NCBI GenBank assembly: GCA_028023455.1
Contig: JAQFVV010000276.1
Span: forward strand, 250,001 to 314,000
Length of the DNA: 64,000 bases
Reading direction: 5' to 3'
Origin: Epiperipatus broadwayi
Taxonomy: Eukaryota; Onychophora; Udeonychophora; Euonychophora; Peripatidae
Shown: positions 23,210 through 34,620 of the stretch, in pieces
How positions within the stretch are numbered: position 1 is the stretch's first letter
Layout: every line of letters starts with the position of its first letter
Position numbers and translations under genes: made by a program
The notes under the pieces: model-generated
Seen by the model: the letters and a program-made list of their open reading frames with translations, nothing else
The model's database searches: none
What the model was told of the DNA's origin: nothing

Positions 23210-25110
23210 TCAAGACACATATTAGATGATGGAAATAGTCCAATATAAAAATACAGTTAGAACACCATCATTATAAAACTTCAAGAAAACTCAAATGAGT
23301 AAAATGTTTCTGATACAAAAAACAGACACAAAGCCCATGATTATATTAAGCAAGAATGTGAAAGTTGTAGGAAAATAACTGACAACCCAAAAGAAAGCAC
23401 TATCATATGGACAAGAACCCATGCAGAAAATTTCCTGTGGTGTGATGAGAAATAGCTACATAAAATGTTATATATAAATGGGATCAAATTATGATAAATG
23501 TAAAAATAATTGGCAAATCAATAACCATGGTATCATTGATAAAAAATCAGGAATTGGGAAAGTTTATTTATGAATTTAAAATTTTTCCCAACAGTACAGA
23601 AAACTCATCTTATGACCTGTAATGCTAACAAAAATCCCATAAGAATACTAGTAGACACAAAAGTAAAGATAGAAACAAAGAAGAGTAAAGAAATACTAGC
23701 ACTGTACATAGTGAGTGGGAAAATTAGCCTGATCATAGACTGAAAATAGTTTGCACTCTAAATCTATAAGGATATGTGTCATTAAGAAAATCAATAAAAA
23801 ACTCCCAGTAAAAATATATCACATGTGAATGAAATGATCAGATAGAGTTGAATTGCCTAGGACTGAAGCCTATGTAAATTACATTGATCAACTAGCTTCA
23901 AAAACTATCATTAGTTGAACAATAACAGAATGGACTCTCACAGACTCTGTACAATTTTGTAAAAATTAGATAAGAAGCAAATGGTCCACTAGATGTCTTC
24001 CTAATATAAATAAAGAGCTGTGGAATGTATTCTAGAGACTCTCCATAAATAAAGGCTGTATTTTGATGGATGAAAAAGTATTTGTATCCAGAGATGATCA
24101 TGGAATAGTACTTAGATTATTACATCATTATCATCTGGAAAAAATTAGAGCCAAAATCCTGACATGCAGCTATATGTGGGGGCTGGGTATAAATAGAAAC
24201 CTTGTGGTATATATTAAAAATGAAGAGTGTCAAATCATAAATGATCAATCACCAAAGAAATATATTTTATGGCCTACCCTGGAGAAAGCTTGGAAAATAA
24301 TCAATATTGACTATGCTGGTCCATAGAAAAGACAGTATTACTTAGTAGTGATGATTCATGTAGTTCTTTGACTGAATACTGTGTTATAAAAATATTAGTT
24401 CATCTGCAACTATCAAGGAACTATTTGCTACACATGGAAGACCAGAGATTCTTGGGTAAGTTAATTGTACTGCTTTCTTCTGGAAGAAATTTAAAGATTT
24501 TATTAACATATGGGGAATAAACCATATAAAATTACAAATATATAACCCTGAGTCAAATGGAATTGCCAAGAAGGCAGTCCAAAACATAAAAAAGCTTAAG
24601 CAAGGTTAAAACTGAAAATAAAAATGAAGCCTTTTTTGAAATAGCATTTCATCAACATTGTATACCATTTAATGCTACTGGGAAAAAAACTCAGCTGAAA
24701 TGTTGTTATAATGAAAAATAATAAATAAATTGTCAGTCTTGTTAAACTATCCTACAAAAAATTAATGAGGCAATAGTGGTAGGAACAAAGTTTGAAATAG
24801 GGAGACAACATTTGGCATTGAATAAATTTTAAAAAGTGTTGATAGAAAGCAATCATCATGAGAAGTATTGCAAATCAATTGTCAGAAATTAAAACTGAAG
24901 AGTGCATTAAACTTTGGAAGCATAAAAACTAGCTAAGAAAACATATCCATCAACTGTAAATAATAGAGACAATGAAGAAGCAAGGAACAACATTATTGAA
25001 GCATTAATTACAGCATCAAATAGTCCAAAGATCTTACAACTCCAAAGAAAAGAAATTTTTGATGATTGAAGACTAGATACACTGAAATCACCATCAAGAT
25101 ACAGCAAATA
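23210..25110 (+). pseudogene. Decayed Ty3/gypsy-type pol: protease trace and integrase, RT missing
   Basis: A protease-like ILVDTKVKI occurs near 23,645-23,670, at the place of the family's VDTGA motif and with the catalytic Gly already lost. A linker, CILMDEKVFVSRD, precedes the integrase (24,050-24,100). The zinc-binding HHYH...EEC region spans 24,122-24,220, and WPTLEKAWKIINIDYAGP at 24,272-24,325 is the start of the catalytic core. Weaker core remnants run to about 24,590 and a C-terminal stretch (FHQHCIPFNATGK) near 24,650. No reverse transcriptase or RNase H motif was found in the ~350 bp between protease and integrase, so an internal deletion is inferred. Many stops and frameshifts. 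No LTRs were identified. Confidence 0.75.
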
Positions 25111-25319
25111 CTGCCAGCATTCAGCAAGAACCAGAAACCTTTCTATTCATCTCAATGACAATGTTAGATAAAAAAACATACTTTTAAAGTGGGGAAGTAA
25201 TACAGCAGTCAAGCCTAAGCAAGAAATATATATGTGTGTGCAACAATAAATATATAATAATAATAATTGAAACACAGGCTTAATATATACCATGTGTCTG
25301 TATATGTAATATAGAGTAT

Positions 25320-25562
25320 ATGAGCACAGACTTTCACATGACCCACCACTCTCCACTCTATCTAATAACACTGATACACTCAAGCACATATATGCTGAAA
25401 AGATAAATAATCACCAATATACTGGACCAACTGATATGCTGAAAAGATAAATAATCACCAATATACTGGACCAACTGATGATAGCTGGTTTAGCATGAAA
25501 TATGTATATTGGTGATTATTTATCTTTACAGCATATATGTGCTTGAGTGTATCAGTGTTATA
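25320..25562. repeat. Foldback palindrome with a tandemly duplicated left-arm segment
   Basis: The left arm runs from TAACACTGATACACTCAAGC through CATATATGCTGAAAAG to CACCAATATACTGGACCAAC. A 44-bp part of it is repeated at once. The right arm GTATATTGGTGATTATTTAT, continuing to GCTTGAGTGTATCAGTGTTA, is its reverse complement. The loop contains AGCTGGTTTAGCATG. It is related to the element at 11,180-11,345. Confidence 0.88.
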
Positions 25563-26149
25563 ATAATAATGTAGAATAAAAAACTTTGTACAATAAGCAT
25601 GTATAATGATAGTGTGATAATTGTATATAATGATTATATAAATAACTGTTTAGCAATAAATGTGTAGCAATGTAACCATCAATGTATAGCAATATTGTTA
25701 AATCCTAGAGTTGCATACCTGGTCTTATAAGGTCAGAGTACTGTAAAAATACCATATATGGCAAAGTATGTAAAAATATCATGTGTATGTAAATTAACAT
25801 CATATATGGTTAGATATGTAAAAAAATGCCATATTTGGTAAAGTTTGTAAAGATTCCACAAGTCTTGAGGGGTATATAAACTCCCAGATCCTTGTATAGA
25901 GGATACTGGTATTTATATAATTCAGAGACTTTTACCTCTATAAATCAAAAAGCAGAACTCAGGTTTATTATATTCAGATCATGGACCTTTTATTATTTTT
26001 TGCACATTAAATAGGCTATATATACTTGTAAATATTTTCATATGTTTCTTAAATTAAACTATTAGCTTACCATCTCAATTATGCCTTTGTCAATTATCTA
26101 CTTGCTGCTCGTGAGACACAGCAAGAATAACACACCTATTACTAATACC
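25563..26149. other. AT-rich DNA with a short degenerate repeat
   Basis: Positions 25,745-25,860 contain three or four imperfect copies of a segment like ATGTAAAAATACCATATATGG with a period of about 40 bp. Nothing else was recognised. Confidence 0.45.
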
Positions 26150-26420
26150 ATTGACAGAAATGAATGACTGAAATAGAACTGGGCTGGAAAAACTACTACA
26201 ATGACTGATAATAGATAGACAGTTGAAATTTTAAATTGTAGTCTATGAAAATGTAAAATACCCAGAAATAGATCATATGTGAGATGGATGGATAAAATAA
26301 GATGTGCTTTCTGCTATGATGTGGTGAAGAGATGCTAAAGGTTAAAGAAAGTGGATTAAATATAGAGAGATTCTATATTGTAGTGTATTAATAATGATTG
26401 AAAATGATGATGGTGGTTTT
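26150..26420 (+). pseudogene. 3' end of an RTE-type LINE, copy 2
   Basis: Nucleotide-level match to the end of the copy at 15,960-16,575: CTGGGCTGGAAAA, TTGAAATTTTAAATTGTAGT, AGATCATATGTGAGATGGAT, and GAGATTCTATATTGTAGTGT before a TGATTGAAAATGATGATGG tail. Only the last ~270 bp remain and stops are frequent. Confidence 0.75.
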
Positions 26421-27212
26421 TATGCAATATAATATAAAAAATATTTACATATTTCTTCAGTTAATTCAATTGAAAAAAAAATACTCAAAAAATGTCTTAA
26501 AAAAAGAAATAACATTATTGTATTAAAATTGAGCTGTAAAGTGATTTTGCAGACATGGACTATTTTGGTAATTATGAAAGAGGTATTATTATTAATGTTT
26601 ACAAATCTTGGGTGGTAGTATATACGAGCGCTTTAATACGCTGGGTGAAGAAGCTATTAGTGCAAACAAAAACAATTAAAGTAAATTAATCAGGCCTAGT
26701 AGTTTCGAGGTTTTGTTCCTCATATGGGTAAAAAAATTGGTATCAAACAAAAATATATAATAACTACAATTTTATTTTCCATTTATATAACAGACATCTT
26801 TAGAAATACTCACATGAGCCTTCAGCAAAGAAAAATAAATCGCAATATGGTTTTACTATAAGTTTGTAACATCTTATCAATAGTAAACACAATACAGCAA
26901 CAAATTTGTATAGTAATTAACAAGAGAATATTGCATGTATGTAATTAACCTAAATATAAACTTTGATTTTGGAAATTTTTAAATTTTACAAGAAAAATAA
27001 CCAAGGGAAAGTGAATAGTGTTTGTCTGCTATTGAAGACAAGTGAATAACGTTGGTGGATATTTGCATATCAGGGACTTCCGGTGATAATTAGGAAAATA
27101 CAGTTATTTTTTATAAATATTTATAAATTTTATGATTATTTTTACATTATATTAATATCAATAATTATGCGCTTTTAACGCTCGTTAAAGAAGTTATATA
27201 TATATTATTAAA
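26421..27212. other. AT-rich DNA, nothing firmly recognised
   Basis: A slightly less AT-rich stretch at 26,600-26,720 and another near 27,000-27,080 could be regulatory, but no motif supports this. Confidence 0.35.
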
Positions 27213-27233
27213 TTTATTTAAAGCTTAGCGCTT

Positions 27234-27530
27234 TCAAAGCTCTATGGCTTCATAATCATAGCTGTGTGCGGTTGATAGTGATGAGGAGAGAGTATTCAAA
27301 TTTATATTAATTAGATGTTTTTGTATTTTATTTAAAATATTGTTTGAGTTAGTTTGTCCATCTTTTTGAAATGGCAAAACAGGTGTCTTTTCTATTGATT
27401 GATTAGATGTCATTATATTAACTAATAATGTGGCTATATTTAGATTTTTACTTAAAATATTTAATTTTAGATGGAGAAAAGACATGAAAACTGAATAATC
27501 AGAGATCCTAATTTCTAAGACAAGAATCAC
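27234..27530 (-). CDS. Unidentified small open frame with a nearby polyadenylation signal
   Basis: 98-residue open frame; the more natural part begins at an internal Met (MTSNQSIEKT) and continues LPFQKDGQTNSNNILNKI to a C-terminus YDYEAIEL. No domain recognised, no signal peptide or membrane segment. The upstream part looks like AT-rich leader translated by chance. AATAAA lies on the same strand about 16 nt after the stop (27,213-27,218). It may be a terminal exon or a chance frame. The amino-acid mix of the last 60 residues is better balanced than in the surrounding frames, which is the only positive coding evidence. Confidence 0.22.
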   Translation of the reverse strand: MILVLEIRISDYSVFMSFLHLKLNILSKNLNIATLLVNIMTSNQSIEKTPVLPFQKDGQTNSNNILNKIQKHLININLNTLSSSLSTAHSYDYEAIEL

Positions 27531-28396
27531 CGGGCGATATTACGTAATGATTGGTTGAAATTAATTCCTTTGTTTTACTGCAGACAATTTTCCACATTTT
27601 CTTATATTTTTCTTCAGTTATTAATGTTATTGGAATGTAAAATAATTTGATTTTTAGAAGCTAAATTAAAACAAGTCTGATTACTGTACATTATTATATT
27701 TATGAAAGGAAATAGGCTAGATCTATATTTAACAAATTAAATAATTCAAATTTTTATACCAGGTAACCAAAAAGAAAATTAGGTAGGTAAAAGGTTTATG
27801 ACTTCCCTACATATGAGGAATTGTGATGGGGATTAACATTTGAAGCTCTTCACAAGATTTGAAATATTTTATTATAAATAAACTTTAACCTGAAAAAGAT
27901 AAAATGATTTTTAAATAATTACAAATGTGTTGGTAGATCGAATGGTATGTACACACATTATAAACTATACTTTATCTTGGCATTTTGTTTTATTGTGATT
28001 AAAAAAATTATTTTAAAATTAAGATTTTTTTTAAAGATTTACTTTTTTAAAATTTTTTATTTAAACCTTATAAAGTAAAAGAGAAGAAATGTCACTAATT
28101 CATGTACAACATATAATTACCTCAGTAATTATATAAGAATTTTGTTAAATGGCATGTAGAATGTGCCTAATGATAAAATGTTTTAGTTTTTTTTTTTTTT
28201 TTTAAGGGGAAAGATCTGTACAGATTCTATCTATAATGGATTAATTAATAAGATGTATTATTTTTTCAATGTAAAATAAATCTTATACTGATTCAATGTA
28301 TAAGATTTTATTTTGTTTTTAGTTGAATCAGACAATTGAACCTTATTAAAAAGTTTGTAATTATATGCTATTTAAAGATTGTAGTATAAAGAAAAT
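27531..28396. other. AT-rich DNA, nothing recognised
   Basis: Contains a 20-T run near 28,185-28,203. No gene or repeat family supported. Confidence 0.4.
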
Positions 28397-28531
28397 GGAA
28401 ACAAATTTTTTTTTTTTTCATGTCATAGCATCTGCCGGGACGCGAACCCACACCCGTCTGCAACCAACTACTTGCTTGCATGGCAGCTGCGATACCTCTC
28501 GGCTAACAACGCAAGACGGAAACAAATTTTT
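28397..28531 (-). mobile_element. tRNA-derived minimal SINE, copy C, with 14-bp target duplication
   Basis: On the minus strand the element reads A-box region GTTAGCCGAGAGG, an anticodon arm CTGCCATGCAAGCA, and B box GGTTCGCGTCC in a T-arm ending CCCGGC. Then come GATGCTATGACATG and an A tail. GGAAACAAATTTTT occurs at 28,397-28,410 and again at 28,518-28,531 as a perfect target-site duplication, showing LINE-machinery retrotransposition. The most diverged head of the five copies; likely still the tRNA-Gly family because of the shared 3' segment. Confidence 0.85.
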
Positions 28532-28819
28532 GGTGTTATTTTTGTACAAGATTTTAAAAAAGATAAAATTTTAACACTGACTACCTGGATGATGAATCAA
28601 AAATTTTTCTTTTATATAAGGGAAGTATAAAAAGAAAAGATATTGAAAAGGATATATACTTTTGTTTCATATGGTATCTCTTTGGCTGCTATTTTTGTTG
28701 TATTTATGTTCTCTGGAGGGAAGAAGAAAAAAACTTTTGCAAAAATGGAGATTTTGCTGCTTTTTAATAAACACCAACAAAAAAAGTAATTATTGGGAAT
28801 AAGTAGTCTGGACTTTGTA

Positions 28820-28885
28820 ATATATATATATATATATTGTAACGAGCACAGACGTTCGTTACATTGTTTTTTTTTATATATATTA
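28820..28885. repeat. Small hairpin between AT runs
   Basis: TGTAACGA at 28,839-28,846 pairs perfectly with TCGTTACA at 28,857-28,864 around a 10-nt loop. Both sides are TA-rich runs. TGTAACGATATATAT also occurs at 32,380, so the half-site recurs beside an AT run. Confidence 0.6.
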
Positions 28886-29716
28886 TTACAAGTAAAATAA
28901 AAATTCATTTAAAAACTTTCTTTAAAATTAAATTAAAATATCCTTAAACTCTTATATATTAATCCACAGATAATGAAAAATTATTAAAATAAAATTTTTA
29001 TTAAAGAAAAGTATTTTAAAACTAAATTTTAAAAAATTTGAGATAAAATTATATCTTTAAATTTCTAAATATTTTATTTGGAAAACAGGAATTAATTAGA
29101 AATAAATATTTAATTATAAAACCTGACATTTAAATAATAATCAATGAAAAAACAATAGAAATATTAGCAAATGAAAGAAATCCATTTAAATCGGACCATA
29201 AAGAACATCACTCATGACCAATTAATTCAATCTTGAATTAATATAAAAGAAGTTTTGAAAGTTGGTAGTAAGGAATGAGGAGTGATTGATTATTGAGATG
29301 TAACAGCTGGGTTATGCTGGGGGGATTGAAAAGCCAAGCTTCAATCCCTTCAGTTCTGTAAGAAAGGAATGGCATCGTTTATTGAGGACTAATTATATAA
29401 AAAATAATAAAAATCTCCAAAATAAATCGACAACCGGATACAAATCTTCGACGTGGGAATTCAAGGCAGAAGGAATATACAAGATGAACTATTTCAATAA
29501 CCGTAAGACTTTAAAATTTATGAACAGTAAATATAAAAATTTCAATTTAAATGATTTCAATATTATTCTATCTGACCAAATTATTTTATTAATTAGTTAT
29601 AATTTTATTTAATGTATTTAATTTGTAAAATCATTTATTTATTTATTTATTTATTTAATTTTTTCTTTAAGTTTTTTATGATTTCTTTTTTTCCAAATAA
29701 ATTATAAAAAAATTAA
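28886..29716. other. AT-rich DNA, nothing recognised
   Basis: 29,215-29,480 is somewhat less AT-rich but shows no domain. A (TTTA)n stretch occurs at 29,635-29,655. Confidence 0.4.
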
Positions 29717-30745
29717 ACTTAAGTCGGGCGTGAATGGCTGTATCGATTTGTAAAGATATATTAAGGGAGGGAAACTTGGGTTGTTCATTTGTAGTTGAAT
29801 TGGTTCAATGGATTGGATATATTTATGTAATTAGTAGGTGTAATGAGACCGTAGGGCGGATTATAGATATAGCACACACCGTTTGCCTATGGATGGGTTG
29901 TAGTCAGCAGAATAGCGCCCCTCCTGGAGTTTGTTAGCAAGCCACCCCGGGGTGGAGTCAAGCGTTCTATTTCTACATATTGTTCAGATGTACATTCCTG
30001 ACATATTTGTTGTGTTGCTGCTACATTGATACATGAAAGTGGGGGTTGATTGCGAATGTGTTGCCTAAGGTTAAGTAGGTTTTTTTAAATGCAAATCTAG
30101 TAGTCGATTAGGCTCGACCTAAATAAAACTATTAAATTTAAGTTATGGCTTGCATGGATTGTTTATGGTTAACTTTTTTTTCATATTTGTCAAAATATAT
30201 AGACATTCGATATGTACCTCGGTGAGTATCTAAAATTATTTATTCGAGCTATTGGGAGGAGACCTACATGAATACTGAGGGTTTCTTATACTGCACGTAA
30301 TCATAATTTGTACGTTTGTTTACTTTGAATTTTTGACTGAAATCTATGTACGATCTATAGCCATATTAAACAGGTTTATACCCATCTGTGACTTGATTAA
30401 AAATGTAAATTTATAATAAATAGTAACTCAATGTAAATTAAAGTAAAATCAAAGTTAAAAATAATGTTAAATGTTTGAATGTAAATCACTAAAATAATTT
30501 TAAACCTTATATATATGCATAAATAAACTGTTTGTAGATAATTACTGGCAGGGCTTACTTTATTCTTTTATATACTAGTAAATGATATTATTAAATCTCT
30601 GCTTTCCACTGAGCTAGTGACAAGGGCAACGTCTAAATATGTAAATAAGGGATCCTACGCGGCTCCCTATAATTTTCTGGCCAAGCCTAGAGGCGCCCTT
30701 GGGCGGCGCGGCGCACCACCGTTTGGCGTTATAATATATATATAT
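29717..30745 (+). repeat. Dispersed ~0.9 kb repeat, copy 2
   Basis: Same order of blocks as 28-928, beginning TTAAGTCGGGCGTGAATGGC and ending GCGTTATAATATATA. It has about 350 bp extra between the TTAAGTTATGG block (30,140) and AATAAACTGTTTGTAG (30,520). Its last 100 bp are unusually GC-rich for this window (AGGCGCCCTTGGGCGGCGCG). The 67-residue frame at 29,734 is part of this repeat. Confidence 0.6.
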
Positions 30746-32180
30746 ATATCATATGTGAAATATATAATATTAATTGCCAAATAACAAATATTATGGAGTG
30801 GAAGAAACAAAAGTATACCAAATTTATTATCTGTATTAGCCATGAGATTGTGTTATTTCTTTTGCATCTGTCCGCTCTCTGTTGATCGATTTGCCAGAAC
30901 ACAGTCCAATATAAACATCTAATGAAAAAGACAATAATGTTTCGTATGAATGGTAAATACATGGATTGCCTGTTACTGCAGGTTAGCTTAGAATACATTA
31001 AAGAACAAGATCAATGTTGATTCCAAAAGATATAAACATTCCATGGGTAAACAAGAAGGTCAAATAAAATTTACATATGTAGGTAAGCTTGCCTATGTTT
31101 GTTATTATAATCTCGGGAAATAAGATGAAATTTCATTTTTTATTTCGCTTTATTTCAAATTGTGTGGGGTTTTTTTTTTGTATTATTAATTTCATAACTA
31201 ATTGTAAAATTTGGTTTTCTATTTTTTTTAATTATTGTATGAATAAAAGAATGTAAAAAAACCCACATGTATATGTGTGAGTGTATACTGTTCCACAGAC
31301 AAGGATATATATGCAAGAAGGGTAAATGAAAAAAGGAAAGGGATTTTTTGAATTAACTATATGTATAGAACATTATATTTAATGTAGAGATGTATAGTGG
31401 TAAAGGGAATTGTATTTTTTTTTATTATTATTATTCAGGTTTGGGTGAAGGAAAATATATAAAATATGTATTTAGGGAAAATTATAATTTTGTCAGATTT
31501 TTTTACTGAAATGACATTTTAAAAAGCAAAAATGTTTTAAAATAAATAGGTATAATTAATAAAATACATAGATTATATCCATAACTTGTTATTAAATAAG
31601 ACAATATTGCCAAAGACTAATATCATTCTGTATCCCTATTTACAATGATTTATTAATACCACTTATCCTGAGAGTTAAAATATAACGCTGAACTAGTATA
31701 GGTAATTGCCATACTATAAATTAAAGCAAATTTCCTTTATATGATTTCCTCGTTGCATAATTCTTTATTTACTTAAACGCTGATAATAAAATCTGTAGAC
31801 TTGAAGAAATCGAAACAAAATATAAATTAATTTCTATATACTTACAGATACTCATAAGAGAGATGGGAAATATAACTAATTAATCTTAGTTCAGTTACAT
31901 TTATTATTTATATAAATTTAGAAATAAGGAGTAGTTTTCTTTTAATAACGAACTTTGAAAAAAACTAGGTATATATTGCTTATAATAATACCCCTCATAT
32001 ACACTTTCATGCAAACTTTTTTTAATGATTTATTTATTTTCCTAACAGTTTCGACTATCATGCAGTTTTTATTAGTGCTACAATATTGACTGATATAAAC
32101 ATATAATCATTATTTCAAACACATATAAAAATATATATGTATATCAAAAATATACATACATATTAACGTGTATATAAGGG
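30746..32180. other. AT-rich DNA, nothing recognised
   Basis: No convincing exon, RNA or repeat. The 89-residue minus-strand frame at 30,729-30,998 is hydrophobic and Ile-rich, without a domain. Confidence 0.4.
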
Positions 32181-32188
32181 GAGTTATT

Positions 32189-32273
32189 ATAAGCAATATA
32201 TATATATATGAAAAAATACAAAGAAAGTAATAAGCAATATATATATATATGAAAAAATACAAAGAAAGTAAAA
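32189..32273 (+). repeat. Two tandem 39-bp repeats
   Basis: AATAAGCAATATATATATAT followed by ATGAAAAAATACAAAGAAAG occurs twice head to tail. Confidence 0.85.
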
Positions 32274-32382
32274 GGAGAAAAATAAGAATAAAACTAGGTG
32301 TATATAAAAGATTAGTATTGCTCTTTGAAGCCTATAAAGTCTGGATAATTTCCCCAGTTTGATGTGCTAATAATGTGTAACG

Positions 32383-32414
<32 letters not shown>

Positions 32415-32469
32415 AAAACAAGAGAATAAGGATTTTTAATCATAAATAAGAAAAAGTTAATAACACCAA

Positions 32470-33275
32470 ATCCTTTGTTAGATTATTAGTACAGATAGAA
32501 ACATAATGGTTGAAATTAATCATAGTATTCAATTTAGATGAAAAAAAATTAAATTAAATGGAAGTATGTATATTTGTTTGAAATGAAAAATTTTTAATAT
32601 ATGTGTTTTACCAGTTCTTACATATTGATCTGAGTCTTAAATACTTGATACAAATGCATTACACAGGTTTTAGACCACTTAACAAAGTGTGGATGAAATT
32701 TGCATTAAAAGTAACAAGAAAAGATAGATAAAAGAGGCAAAACTCTCTATACAGTAGTGCCACTCAAGCACAAACCAGGATAATCAATGGATGCAAGAAG
32801 GATTGTGCTTAAAATCTCTATCTAGTGTCTACGCATCCAATATTCCCAGTCTAGTTTCTTGCTTGTACATTTCATCAATGAGGAGCCTTGCATCTGAGAA
32901 CACTGCACCTAGATATTAGGATTTAATGGTGGTAATGTGATGTTTAGTGATTTAAGAGATAAAGATATAAATACATTTGTGAGAGAAAAAGAATGTGTCA
33001 TTGACATCCTTAAATGAATTAATATATTGTACTATATTTGATCTGGGCAAGCTGCTAGATGAGATGATAATATATGGACAGTTAATGTTTTAATTTAAAT
33101 ATCTAGAGATTACAAAAAATCTAAAAAGAGATTATATATAACATGGATGGAATAAATAATAATGGTGTTGATGGAACATGAAGAATAGAGACTAGCAACT
33201 AGAGAAATTGACTTAAAGTTGAATAGATCTTCATTCTTCCGTGATTCAATAATGTTAAAAAATGATGATGATAAT
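32470..33275 (+). pseudogene. 3' end of an RTE-type LINE, copy 3, split by an R1 insertion
   Basis: Nucleotide matches to the first RTE copy run from GATTATTAGTACAGATAGAA (32,480) to AAAGTAACAAGAAAAGATAG (32,728). They resume at GAGAGAAAAAGAATGTGTCA (about 32,980) and continue to a GATGATGATAATC tail (33,275). The gap is filled by the R1 copy at 32,733-32,956. Frames are heavily broken. Confidence 0.75.
32733..32956 (-). repeat. R1 dispersed repeat, copy c, inserted into an RTE LINE
   Basis: Starts GAGGCAAAACTCTCTATACA and includes AATCAATGGATGC, ATCCAATATTCCCAGTCTAG and AGGAGCCTTGCATCTGAGA. It is internally deleted and ends ATGTGATGTTTAGTGATTTA. It is flanked by AGATAAA at 32,726-32,732 and 32,957-32,963, a probable 7-bp target duplication. 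The clean split of the RTE sequence shows that R1 moved as a discrete unit. Confidence 0.75.
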
Positions 33276-33959
33276 CTCACTTACTTTTTTGGAATTAAAT
33301 TTAAAAATAATTAACAAATAGATTATAATAATCTTTATTTATTATTAATTATATAAAAATCTTAAATAAAATCACAGATTTAGACATTGTGGCAGATTCA
33401 ACTCTGTCAATAATTAAAGAAATGTCCTACATCATAATATTTTTTATTTTGTAAGCTCCATAATATAGGCAAAGAAATAATCTAAAATATTTATTATCAA
33501 GATTTTGTTAGATCTATATTATAAGAAAACATTATATATTCTAAAAAATTCAAAATTATTAAATATCAGTTGTTTTTTCTATAATCACAAATAATCTTAT
33601 ATCTAATCCACATGATTTGGATATTAACTTTAAACAATGTTCAAGATCTTGAGCGTATTTCCTTAAAAAACGCTTAAAATTAGTATTAGATCATCTAAAT
33701 GTTTGTTGCCTAAATAATTTAATATTTACTTGCTCTTTAAAAAAGGCAAAACAATTTTTTTTATAAGTAGGCCTTAACTAAGAATGGCATCTACAAATTG
33801 ATAAAATAATTATTGAAATCGATTGGTGAAATAAGTTGAAATAATTTTTAGATTAGATTTTCAATTCAGTAGATTGTGAATGAAATTCAATTTGTTCATT
33901 TAAGTAATGGAACTATATAAATTATAAATGCCCTGAATAATTTAACTCAGTGATAGAAA
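33276..33959. other. AT-rich DNA, nothing recognised
   Basis: No supported feature. Confidence 0.4.
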
Positions 33960-34620
33960 GACATATTCAAAAATGGTTGTTTTACACTAGCGTGTTGAAA
34001 CCACTGGAGGGCATTATTTCTGTGATAGTGCACAGAAATATGCCGTTTAGGTGGCCTACCACCACTAGCGAGCGTTCTATTTCTAATGCGTAAGCCTAGA
34101 AATAGTCCATTCGGTACGGGGTGGCTGCTTGTGTCTATTTCTACGCTAATGCACAGAAACATGACATTGAATCTGCCACAGAAGCTATCGTGTCAGCTTA
34201 CAGCTCAGATTTGTGCTAAGCATTTTCGATGTGCGATCACATTTCACTTTTGGCTACAGTATCGGGTGAGGGTGTCTGGAATTTCGATTGTCAAAACTAT
34301 TTTAATATTCATTAAGACCACCTCCCCCTCTAACTGCCATCTTTTAGGAATGTCTATTAACAATTATCAGCAGAGTCTCATGTTTTCCTAGCCCCCATTT
34401 CCTGCTCAAAAAATTCGGCAAGTGTAGGTTCCAGCGCGATTCGGATGAAATCACGCTCTAAGTCCTGCTTCTGCGAGAACAACGGTGAGCTTCATCGAAT
34501 GGCTGAAATCAGAAAACTTGCTGTGAATGTCAAAGATTCTCTGACTGCTGCTGCTGGAAATGGGTTATCAAACAAAAGAGCTTTGAAGCTGCATGTGTGC
34601 TGTTCCTGAACAGCCCTAAA
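33960..34620. other. GC-richer island with an unidentified open frame
   Basis: This 0.65 kb is clearly less AT-rich than its surroundings and holds CpG-containing words. Two near repeats (GTGCACAGAAATATG and ATGCACAGAAACATG) lie about 115 bp apart. On the plus strand 34,361-34,609 is open for 82 codons, with an ATG at 34,445 giving 54 residues (part: ENNGELHRMAEIRKLAVNVK, then SLTAAAGNGLSNKRALKL). No domain was recognised. The balanced composition is suggestive of an exon. ACGGTGAGC at about 34,482 could act as a splice donor. It could instead be part of an unrecognised transposable element. Confidence 0.35.

Noticed and set aside
28-30745. A single 30-kb LTR element bounded by the two ~0.9 kb repeats
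   Set aside because: The repeats are too diverged for paired LTRs of one recent insertion, the interior holds a cellular GPCR and many unrelated elements, and no primer-binding site or target duplication was seen.
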